From Bacilli bacterium (GTDB lineage Bacteria > Bacillota_I > Bacilli_A > RF39 > UBA660): DNA of 11,817 nucleotides. The stretch covers positions 1 through 11,817 of the forward strand of contig CAADZW010000140.1 in assembly GCA_900753645.1 (NCBI GenBank), read 5' to 3'. Each line of letters opens with the position of its first letter. Position 1 is the first letter of the stretch. Both the position numbers and the translations under genes were made by a program. The notes below the pieces were generated by a model. It worked only from the letters and a program-made list of their open reading frames with translations. It was not told the origin of the DNA and ran no database searches. Positions 6,917-11,817 of this stretch are shown here, one piece after another.

Positions 6917-8143
6917 ATGATTCAAATAATATATTATATATTTTTCATCCTTGTTTTGACATATGGTTTATACTTTATGATTACAGGTATTTTTGGTTTT
7001 AAAAACATTAATAAAAAGGTAGTTAAAAACCATAAACCTAAGCATAAGTTTGCTGTTTTAGTGGCTTCTCGTAATGAGGAAGGAGTCATTGAAAATTTAG
7101 TTAAAAGTTTATTAAAACAAGATTATCCCAAGGAATTATTTGAGGTTTATGTAATTCCTAACAACTGTACTGATGATACAGAGAAAATAGCTAAAAATGC
7201 TGGAGCTACAATATTGAAATGTACGATTCCTACTAAATCTAAAGGTGAGGTTTTAAAATTTGCTTTTGATAAATTAGCAAATAAAAAAATCGATGCTTAC
7301 GTCATGTTTGATGCAGATAACGTTGTTCATCCTGAATTTTTATCGCGAATGAACGATGCCTTATGTGAAGGACATAAAGTAGCTCAAGGATTTAGAGATA
7401 GTAAAAATCCAAGTGATAACTGGATTAGTGGTAGTTATTCTATATTTTATTGGATTCAAAATTTCTTCTTTAATAAAGCACGTATGCAAATGGGTGGCTC
7501 TTCAAGTATCAATGGAACAGGATTCATGATCAAAAAAGAGGTTATCGATGAATATGGCTTTAATACAGTTACTTTAACCGAAGATGTTGAATTTACTGCT
7601 CAATGTGCTTTAAATGGTATTAAAATTGTCTTTGTCGAAGATGCTATAACGTATGATGAACAACCAACAGAATTTAAAGCTTCTTGGAAACAAAGAAAAA
7701 GATGGTCAATGGGGAATATTCAATGCTTTAGAACTTATAAAAAGAGTTTAATTAGAACATATAGTAAGACTGGATTTTTACCTTGTTTAGATATGTTGTT
7801 AACTTTTATGGCCCCATATATGCAAATACTATCAGCCTTGTTGACGATTGTATTATTTGTGTTTAGAATAGTAAATGTTCAATTATACGATGTCTTTGCT
7901 TATATGTATTCTTACGGAATTTTATTTTTTGCCGTTGCTTATCTAGCTAATATTATTATTAACATATTTGTAATTAAATATAATAATAAAAGCGCTAAAG
8001 AAAACTTATCAGGAATTTTATTGTTTACATTCTTTATCCTTACTTGGATCCCAATTACTTTAATTTGTTTATTCAAGAAAAACTTATCTTGGGAACCTAT
8101 TAAACATAATCGCAGTGTGAAGATTGAAGAAATAAAAAAATAA
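6917..8143 (+). CDS. Membrane-bound family 2 glycosyltransferase (BcsA/HAS-like fold)
   Basis: This 408-residue protein has an N-terminal membrane helix (about 4-28), a cytoplasmic GT-A catalytic domain (about 44-270) and three or so C-terminal membrane helices (about 290-390). The catalytic motifs of processive or membrane GT2 enzymes are present: VASRNEEG (49-56) at the nucleotide-binding start, FDADN with the DxD-type Asp132/Asp134, TED at 221-223 (catalytic base Asp223) and Q259-R-K-R262-W263. It uses a nucleotide sugar to build a polysaccharide or glycolipid at the membrane. There is no PilZ domain. The substrate cannot be told from sequence, and no export or polymer-modification genes are nearby. 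Well expressed by the look of its promoter and ribosome binding site. Confidence 0.88.
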   Translation: MIQIIYYIFFILVLTYGLYFMITGIFGFKNINKKVVKNHKPKHKFAVLVASRNEEGVIENLVKSLLKQDYPKELFEVYVIPNNCTDDTEKIAKNAGATILKCTIPTKSKGEVLKFAFDKLANKKIDAYVMFDADNVVHPEFLSRMNDALCEGHKVAQGFRDSKNPSDNWISGSYSIFYWIQNFFFNKARMQMGGSSSINGTGFMIKKEVIDEYGFNTVTLTEDVEFTAQCALNGIKIVFVEDAITYDEQPTEFKASWKQRKRWSMGNIQCFRTYKKSLIRTYSKTGFLPCLDMLLTFMAPYMQILSALLTIVLFVFRIVNVQLYDVFAYMYSYGILFFAVAYLANIIINIFVIKYNNKSAKENLSGILLFTFFILTWIPITLICLFKKNLSWEPIKHNRSVKIEEIKK

Positions 8144-8189
8144 TAGTTTAATTTTGTTAAAATAAACCAAAATACAAATGGTGAAGTAT

Positions 8190-8603
8190 ATGAAAAAACT
8201 TTTATTAACTTTTACTATTTGTTTTTTTGTTATATTTAGTTTTAAAGAAGAGAAAACGATGACTACTTTTAATGAAGATACTACATATTCTTTTTATACC
8301 TTAGAATTTCCCCTTAAAAACATATCTACAAACAATTTTAATGATTATTTTAAAAATATCGATGTCATTTCTATTGAACCATATATTAACAAATTATATC
8401 AAAATCAAATCAAACAACAATATCAATTTACTAATATTGATAAATTTAAAGAAGATTATCTTAAAGTATTGGAAAATAATGGTTATCGTAGTGAGGCAGT
8501 GAAATTGAAAATCGAAGGAATAAAGATAAAAAAAATAAAAGTATATAGTAGTAATCGAGATTTGGCGAGGTTAAATATTGAAAAGATGATTATTGAAGAG
8601 TAA
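8190..8603 (+). CDS. Small exported or membrane-anchored protein, unknown function
   Basis: This protein was not recognised. The start is taken as ATG 8190 because GGTGA (8180-8184) lies 5 nt upstream; an in-frame ATG at 8178 overlaps that site. The 137 residues begin MKKLLLTFTICFFVIFSF, a signal peptide or uncleaved anchor with no lipobox. A mostly helical, Lys/Ile/Asn-rich domain of about 115 residues follows. A sequence like an extended -10 (TGTTAAAAT, hexamer 8158-8163) lies upstream without a good -35. The gene may instead be read through from the glycosyltransferase 46 nt upstream, as no terminator separates them. The pairing suggests, but does not show, a joint role. Confidence 0.7.
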   Translation: MKKLLLTFTICFFVIFSFKEEKTMTTFNEDTTYSFYTLEFPLKNISTNNFNDYFKNIDVISIEPYINKLYQNQIKQQYQFTNIDKFKEDYLKVLENNGYRSEAVKLKIEGIKIKKIKVYSSNRDLARLNIEKMIIEE

Positions 8604-8623
8604 ACAAGGTGACTTGTTTTTTT
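8602..8623 (+). terminator. Rho-independent terminator after the small anchored protein gene
   Basis: AAACAAG (8602-8608) and CTTGTTT (8613-8619) pair perfectly around the GNRA-type loop GTGA and run into a T tract. The stem starts in the stop codon TAA (8601-8603). Confidence 0.8.
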
Positions 8624-8649
8624 AAATAATATTTAAATATTATTTAAAA
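8620..8649 (+). repeat. Perfect 30-bp palindrome of A and T only (candidate operator)
   Basis: Two 15-bp arms meet without a loop at 8634/8635; every base from 8620 to 8649 has its complement and the symmetry breaks at 8619/8650. The right arm contains the -35 hexamer (8643-8648) of the hydrolase-ddl promoter. Its left end merges with the T tract of the preceding terminator. It could bind a dimeric repressor or an AT-preferring nucleoid protein, or may merely reflect AT-rich sequence. Confidence 0.6.
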
Positions 8650-8671
8650 CTATTCAAAAAAATGATATAAT
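8643..8671 (+). promoter_or_regulatory. Promoter of the hydrolase-ddl operon
   Basis: TTTAAA (8643-8648), a 17-bp spacer and TGATATAAT (hexamer 8666-8671) lie 16 nt before ATG 8688. AAAGGTGAG (8676-8684) is the ribosome binding site, so the leader is very short. Confidence 0.75.
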
Positions 8672-8687
8672 AATTAAAGGTGAGAAC

Positions 8688-9422
8688 ATGATAATAAAAG
8701 GTCTTGCTATCAATTATATTGATTATGGCAATAAAAATAAAACAGCCCTTGTGTTTTTACATGGTTGGGGTCAAAATATTCAAATGATGAAAGGTTTAGG
8801 AGACCAATTCTTAGATAATCGAGTAGTAATAGTCGACTTACCAGGTTTTGGAGCTAGTGAGGAACCCAAAACGGTGTGGACAGTTGATGATTATGTCGAT
8901 ATGTTGCATGAGTTATTGCAAAAATTAAATATTGATTGTCCTATCATCATTGGTCATTCATTTGGTGGGAAAATAGGATTGTTATACGCTACTAAGTATA
9001 AGGTTAAAAAGTTAGTTTGTTTAGCTAGTCCTTATAAAAAACAGGTGGTGCAGTTATCTTTAAAAACTAAGTTATTAAAAACAGCTAAAAAAGTTCCTGG
9101 ATTAAAAAAACTAGAAGGTTTTGCTAAAAAACATATTGGTTCAACTGATTATAAAAATGCTAGTGAAATGATGCGAAAAATAATGGTTGAGCACGTTAAT
9201 TATGATATATCAAATAAGTTAAATAAAATAAAATGTCCAACTTTATTGATTTGGGGAACGTTAGATAAAGCAGTTAGTATTAACGATGCATATGAATTGG
9301 AAAAATTAATCGATAACTGTGGACTAGTAACTTATGAAGGATGTAGTCATTATGCATATTTAGAAAGATTTGATCAAACGGTGAGAGTTTTAAAGAGTTT
9401 TATAGGAGATGATAAGAAATGA
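8688..9422 (+). CDS. Alpha/beta hydrolase, operon partner of ddl
   Basis: This 244-residue alpha/beta-hydrolase fold protein shows the oxyanion-side HGWG motif (25-28), VDLPGFGAS (49-57), the nucleophile elbow GHSFGG with Ser91, the probable acid Asp193 in WGTLDKAV and the catalytic His221 in CSHYAYLE. A small basic cap lies between the elbow and the acid (about 115-170, rich in Lys). There is no signal peptide, so it is cytoplasmic. The substrate is unknown; esterases and C-C hydrolases share this fold. Its TGA stop overlaps the ATG of ddl by 4 nt (ATGA), which indicates translational coupling and suggests a link to cell-wall precursor metabolism. Confidence 0.88.
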   Translation: MIIKGLAINYIDYGNKNKTALVFLHGWGQNIQMMKGLGDQFLDNRVVIVDLPGFGASEEPKTVWTVDDYVDMLHELLQKLNIDCPIIIGHSFGGKIGLLYATKYKVKKLVCLASPYKKQVVQLSLKTKLLKTAKKVPGLKKLEGFAKKHIGSTDYKNASEMMRKIMVEHVNYDISNKLNKIKCPTLLIWGTLDKAVSINDAYELEKLIDNCGLVTYEGCSHYAYLERFDQTVRVLKSFIGDDKK

Positions 9423-10603
9423 AAATTAAAGTAGGAGTTATATTTGGTGGTTCAACTGTTGAACATGAAGTAAGTATTATTTCGGCAGTTCAAGCAATGG
9501 AACATTTAAACCAGGAAAAGTATGATATTTATCCAATTTATATTGCAAAAGATAGAACATGGTATACTGGTAAAATGTTAGCTGATATCGATATTTATCG
9601 AGATTTTGAGACATTAAAAAAGTATGCTAAGAAGGTTGTTTTATTTAATCGCGGTGGCTTATTTAGATTACAATCTATGGGTGTTTTTAAACGTGTTGTT
9701 GCTGATTTAGATATTATTTTACCGATTGTTCATGGTAATAATATGGAGGATGGAACACTTCAAGGTTACTTAGAGATGGTTGGAATACCATATGTTGGTA
9801 GTGGTGTCTTAGGTTCTAGTTTAGGTCAAGATAAAGTCGTTATGAAACAGATATTTGAAAATGTTGGAATTCCTTCAGTTCCATATGTTTGGTTTTTCGA
9901 TAATGAATACTACTTAGACAAAGAAAAGATTATCGATAAAGTTAAGAAACTTGGTTTTCCTGTAATTGTTAAACCTGCGACGTTAGGAAGTAGTGTTGGT
10001 ATTACATATGTAAAAGATGCTAAGGACTTAGAAAAAGCGATTGAAGAAGCAATTACCTATGATGTTAAGATAGTAGTTGAAAAAGCCGTTGAAAATTTGA
10101 TCGAAGTAAATTGTAGTGTTTTAGGCAACTATCAATCACAACAGGTTAGTGTTTTAGAAGAAGTGATGAGTTCTGATGAGTTTTTAACTTATAAAGATAA
10201 ATATTTAGGAAGTAGTAAAACTAAAGGTAAAGTCGGATCTAAGGGAATGGCTAGTGCTAGTAGAATTATTCCAGCTAGATTAGATGAAAAAATGACTAGT
10301 AAAATTCAAGAAACGGCTAAGGAAGTCTTTAGAGCGCTTAATTTAAGTGGTGTGTGTCGAATTGATTTTTTAATCGATGGAAAAAGTAAAAAAATATATG
10401 TCAATGAGCCTAATACAATTCCTGGTAGTTTATCATTTTATCTTTGGGAAAAAACGGATAAAACTTATGAACAATTACTAGATGAGATGATCACTCTAGC
10501 CATTAAGCAATATAAAATAAAAAATCAAAAAGTTTTCACTTTTGATACAAATATTTTAAGTAACTATAATGGTGTTAAAGGTGTCAAAGGAAAATTAAAA
10601 TAA
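9419..10603 (+). CDS. ddl: D-alanine--D-alanine ligase
   Basis: Ddl joins two D-alanines using ATP, making the dipeptide that MurF adds to the UDP-MurNAc peptide in the cytoplasm. The 394 residues show GGSTVEHEVS (10-19), the HG(N/x)xxEDG region (105-112), the ATP-grasp segment PVIVKPATLGSSVGI, a long omega loop (YKDKYLG to SKGMASASRIIPA) and the metal/substrate motif NEPNTIPGS (329-337). ATG 9419 overlaps the hydrolase stop and follows AGGAG (9404-9408). The last ~27 residues (from Lys368) end in GVKGVKGKLK and are encoded by the stretch that recurs at 11689-11764. Despite the neighbouring insertion the gene is complete. I cannot exclude D-Ala-D-Ser/Lac specificity, but nothing suggests a van cluster. 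Confidence 0.93.
   Translation: MKIKVGVIFGGSTVEHEVSIISAVQAMEHLNQEKYDIYPIYIAKDRTWYTGKMLADIDIYRDFETLKKYAKKVVLFNRGGLFRLQSMGVFKRVVADLDIILPIVHGNNMEDGTLQGYLEMVGIPYVGSGVLGSSLGQDKVVMKQIFENVGIPSVPYVWFFDNEYYLDKEKIIDKVKKLGFPVIVKPATLGSSVGITYVKDAKDLEKAIEEAITYDVKIVVEKAVENLIEVNCSVLGNYQSQQVSVLEEVMSSDEFLTYKDKYLGSSKTKGKVGSKGMASASRIIPARLDEKMTSKIQETAKEVFRALNLSGVCRIDFLIDGKSKKIYVNEPNTIPGSLSFYLWEKTDKTYEQLLDEMITLAIKQYKIKNQKVFTFDTNILSNYNGVKGVKGKLK
10519..10603 (+). repeat. Direct repeat, copy 1: functional 3' end of ddl
   Basis: 10519-10572 is identical over 54 bp to 11689-11742. Beyond that the copies continue to the ddl stop with one difference of 9 bp (copy 1 has two GVK-type codon triplets, copy 2 has one) and one T/C substitution. 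Copy 1 forms the in-frame end of ddl (residues 368-394 and stop). Confidence 0.95.
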
Positions 10604-10626
10604 GGATGCTATTTGCTTCCTTTTTT
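10602..10626 (+). terminator. Terminator directly after ddl (copy 1 side)
   Basis: AAGGATGC (10602-10609) and GCTTCCTT (10615-10622) pair with one internal T-T mismatch around a 5-nt loop, then a T run to 10626. It begins within the ddl stop codon. It differs in sequence from the terminator after the second ddl-end copy, although both occupy the same position. Confidence 0.75.
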
Positions 10627-10737
10627 ATATATTTATAATTTTATGTTGAAAATTTATAAATATCATATCGTGGTTTATATAAATAATAATTAAAGCAAAA
10701 TAATTTTTAAAAAAATATTTCTATTATGTTAAAACTA

Positions 10738-10766
10738 ATGATATATTAGGCAAAATGTGATATAAT
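10738..10766 (+). promoter_or_regulatory. Promoter of the Fic toxin-antitoxin operon
   Basis: ATGATA (10738-10743), a 17-bp spacer and TGATATAAT (hexamer 10761-10766) precede the antitoxin start by 38 nt. The -10 block is the same 9-mer used by three other genes in this window. The ~110 bp between the ddl terminator and this promoter are very AT-rich, and I see nothing else in them. Confidence 0.65.
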
Positions 10767-10804
10767 AGATATATTAAAAAGTAAGAAATAAGTGAGTGAT
10801 TTTA

Positions 10805-10999
10805 ATGAATAATAACAAAAAACAAACTGAGAAAGAAATACAAGAAAAAATTAAAAAAATTGATGGTGCTATGGCTCAGGAAGGTATGCCATTAACTAAA
10901 GAATTAAAGCAGAAAATTTATAATTGTATAATTGGTAAGTCTTCAACTGAAATAGAACGTAGGAAAGTTATAGAAAAGTATAGAGGAATTTATGGATAA
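10805..10999 (+). CDS. VbhA-like antitoxin of a class I Fic toxin
   Basis: The small antitoxin binds the Fic protein and places a glutamate in its ATP pocket, blocking AMP transfer. The 64 residues (from ATG 10805) have a Lys-rich helix, then the inhibitory helix AMAQEGM with Glu26-Gly27. PLTKELKQKI, a turn (GKSS) and a final helix ending VIEKYRGIYG follow, the usual VbhA layout. The family motif is [S/T]xxxE[G/N]; here Ala22 replaces Ser/Thr while Glu and Gly are kept. An in-frame GTG at 10796 would add three residues, but SD-like GTGAG upstream is better spaced for ATG 10805. The stop overlaps the start of fic by 8 nt, so the two are translationally coupled. It is intact although its toxin is broken. 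Confidence 0.8.
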   Translation: MNNNKKQTEKEIQEKIKKIDGAMAQEGMPLTKELKQKIYNCIIGKSSTEIERRKVIEKYRGIYG

Positions 11000-11662
11000 T
11001 AAATACACATATACATATGAAAGAACAGCCAATTATTGTTATAAAGGAACTGATGTTTTAATCAATAAACTAAACATCACAAATGAAAAAGATTTATTTA
11101 ATGCTGAAAGAGAACTTGTGTCTTTAAGAATCTATGAATTAAATGAAACCCCTTTAAAGGGAGATTTTGATTTTAACTATTTAAAAAATATTCATAAATA
11201 CTTATTTCAAGATGTTTATAGATGGGCTGGAGAAATAAGAAATTGCAATATTGCTAAACAAGATTTATTTTGTTTAACAGAGCATATAGAATCATTTGGT
11301 AATGATGTCTTCGATAAACTAAAAAAAGAAAGATACTTTATAAAATATGATAATAAAACAACCTTATAAAAGCTAGTAGAATTATTTGCTGACATTAATG
11401 CTTTGCATCCTTTTCGTGAAGGAAATGGAGAAGTCAAAGAATATTCATAGAATCACTTGCTAAAATAAATGGAATATATTTGGATCTTACAAATGTATCT
11501 AAAGTGGATATGATTGTTGCCAGTCATCAAAGTATTAAAGGAGAATATAAAAAATTAAAAGGGATGTTTAAAAATAATAGTCATATTTTGAGCGAAGAAG
11601 AGAGATTGGAATATATAAATACTTATTGTTCTGATAAAGTAAAGAATATTATTAAAATGTAA
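10992..11662 (+). pseudogene. fic: Fic-domain toxin (class I AMP-transferase), disrupted by a stop and a frameshift
   Basis: Intact relatives attach AMP to target proteins such as topoisomerase subunits. ATG 10992 follows AGAGGA (10982-10987). The N-terminal part matches Fic proteins: YCYKGTDVLINKL, AERELVSLRIYEL, IHKYLFQDVYRWAGEIR, then the flap region with DLFC and HIESF. TAA at 11367-11369 ends this frame at 125 residues. The same frame beyond it reads KLVELFADINALHPFREGNG (to 11429), the Fic motif, with H at 11406-11408. It then goes out of phase. The next frame continues RIFIESLAKINGIYLDL to TAA at 11660-11662. One added base at about 11429-11433 restores HPFREGNGRSQR, which fits HxFx(D/E)GNGRxxR exactly, and a 223-residue protein. 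With both lesions, no fragment has a complete active site. Either lesion could be a sequencing error, but a nonsense substitution plus a frameshift favours a real pseudogene. Confidence 0.88.
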
Positions 11663-11688
11663 GATTTTATTAATATCAGATAATAAGA

Positions 11689-11764
11689 AAAAAATCAAAA
11701 AGTTTTCACTTTTGATACAAATATTTTAAGTAACTATAATGGCGTCAAAGGAAAATTAAAATAA
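11689..11764 (+). repeat. Direct repeat, copy 2: displaced 3' end of ddl
   Basis: This is a second copy of the ddl end, including the stop at 11762-11764, with no start codon or upstream gene to translate it. It keeps the codon frame of the ddl tail (KNQKVFTFDTNILSNYNG, then VKGKLK) and is followed by its own terminator. It marks the distal boundary of the Fic insertion. It is probably the end of ddl before insertion, although which copy is older cannot be settled from the window. Confidence 0.92.
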
Positions 11765-11787
11765 CGATTAATTTCGTTATTTTTTTA
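11759..11787 (+). terminator. Terminator after the displaced ddl end (copy 2 side)
   Basis: AAATAACGA (11759-11767) and TCGTTATTT (11774-11782) pair perfectly around a 6-nt loop and run into a T tract. The 5' arm includes the TAA of the displaced ddl end (11762-11764), as terminators here often overlap the stop. It probably is the original ddl terminator and now serves the Fic unit. Confidence 0.8.
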
Positions 11788-11793
11788 AGCAAC

Positions 11794-11815
11794 AAAAAAA
11801 CCATTATAAAATGGT
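11794..11815 (-). terminator. Minus-strand terminator of a gene beyond the window
   Basis: ACCATT (11800-11805) and AATGGT (11810-11815) form a stem with a 4-nt loop. On the minus strand it is followed by seven T (A run 11794-11800). A convergent minus-strand gene should therefore end just right of the window. Confidence 0.65.
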
Positions 11816-11817
11816 CA

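Larger units (their letters stand above)
10519..11764 (+). mobile_element. Fic toxin-antitoxin unit inserted with duplication of the ddl 3' end
   Basis: An antitoxin-toxin pair with its own promoter lies between two direct copies of the ddl 3' end. No integrase, transposase or IS-type inverted repeat is visible within the ~1.1 kb of inserted DNA. The arrangement fits insertion with long target duplication, a pattern described for restriction-modification units, or an integration at a gene 3' end followed by loss of the recombinase. The insertion leaves ddl functional and places the cargo behind it in the same orientation. Confidence 0.7.

Noticed and set aside
11216-11437. 73-residue minus-strand frame opposite fic
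   Set aside because: It is antisense to the Fic core and motif, which are clearly recognisable on the plus strand.
11480-11662. A separate 60-residue gene after fic
   Set aside because: It is the C-terminal part of Fic in the shifted frame; its ATG lies inside the family region and lacks a ribosome binding site.
10604-11688. IS element or integrative element with its own recombinase
   Set aside because: No transposase or integrase frame and no terminal inverted repeats are present; the only boundaries are the ddl-end repeats.
1-11817. CRISPR arrays, tRNA or rRNA genes
   Set aside because: No regularly spaced repeats, cloverleaf-like segments or rRNA-like GC-richer stretches were seen on either strand.

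Overview
The window is AT-rich and comes from a walled, low-GC Gram-positive bacterium. Strong AGGTGA/AAGGAGG ribosome binding sites, extended -10 promoters, an RNA polymerase delta subunit, a bifunctional PBP1A-type enzyme and a D-Ala-D-Ala ligase all point to the Firmicutes, probably an uncultivated gut Bacilli or Erysipelotrichia/RF39-like lineage (lineage is inference). TGA acts as a stop in the alpha/beta hydrolase gene and tryptophan is TGG, so the standard bacterial code applies.

Layout. Positions 1-76 hold the tail of an unidentified gene. At 171-1581 two tandem paralogous genes encode 223-residue proteins with a signal peptide and a C-terminal membrane anchor. Two facing terminators (1619-1653 and 1661-1686) separate them from a minus-strand block: gpsA (frameshifted near its end), an unknown single-pass membrane protein, and a class A penicillin-binding protein. 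A divergent intergenic region at about 5829-5924 leads to plus-strand genes: a small DUF1934/YwiB-like protein, rpoE (delta subunit), a membrane GT2 glycosyltransferase, a small anchored protein, an alpha/beta hydrolase, and ddl. The last two overlap by 4 nt. Envelope synthesis is the common theme: Ddl makes the D-Ala-D-Ala end of the peptidoglycan precursor, the PBP polymerises and cross-links it, GpsA supplies the phospholipid backbone, and the GT2 enzyme probably builds a surface polysaccharide or glycolipid.

The accessory part is 10604-11688, a class I Fic toxin-antitoxin unit (VbhA-like antitoxin, then Fic) sitting exactly behind ddl. It is bracketed by two nearly identical copies of the last ~80 bp of ddl (10519-10603 and 11689-11764), each followed by its own terminator. 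This looks like insertion with duplication of the target gene's 3' end, leaving ddl intact. No integrase or transposase is visible. The Fic toxin carries two disabling lesions, an in-frame stop and a 1-nt frameshift inside the HPFREGNGR motif, while the antitoxin is intact. Other notable structure includes a perfect 19-bp palindrome filling the spacer of the rpoE promoter and a perfect 30-bp all-AT palindrome over the -35 of the hydrolase-ddl promoter.
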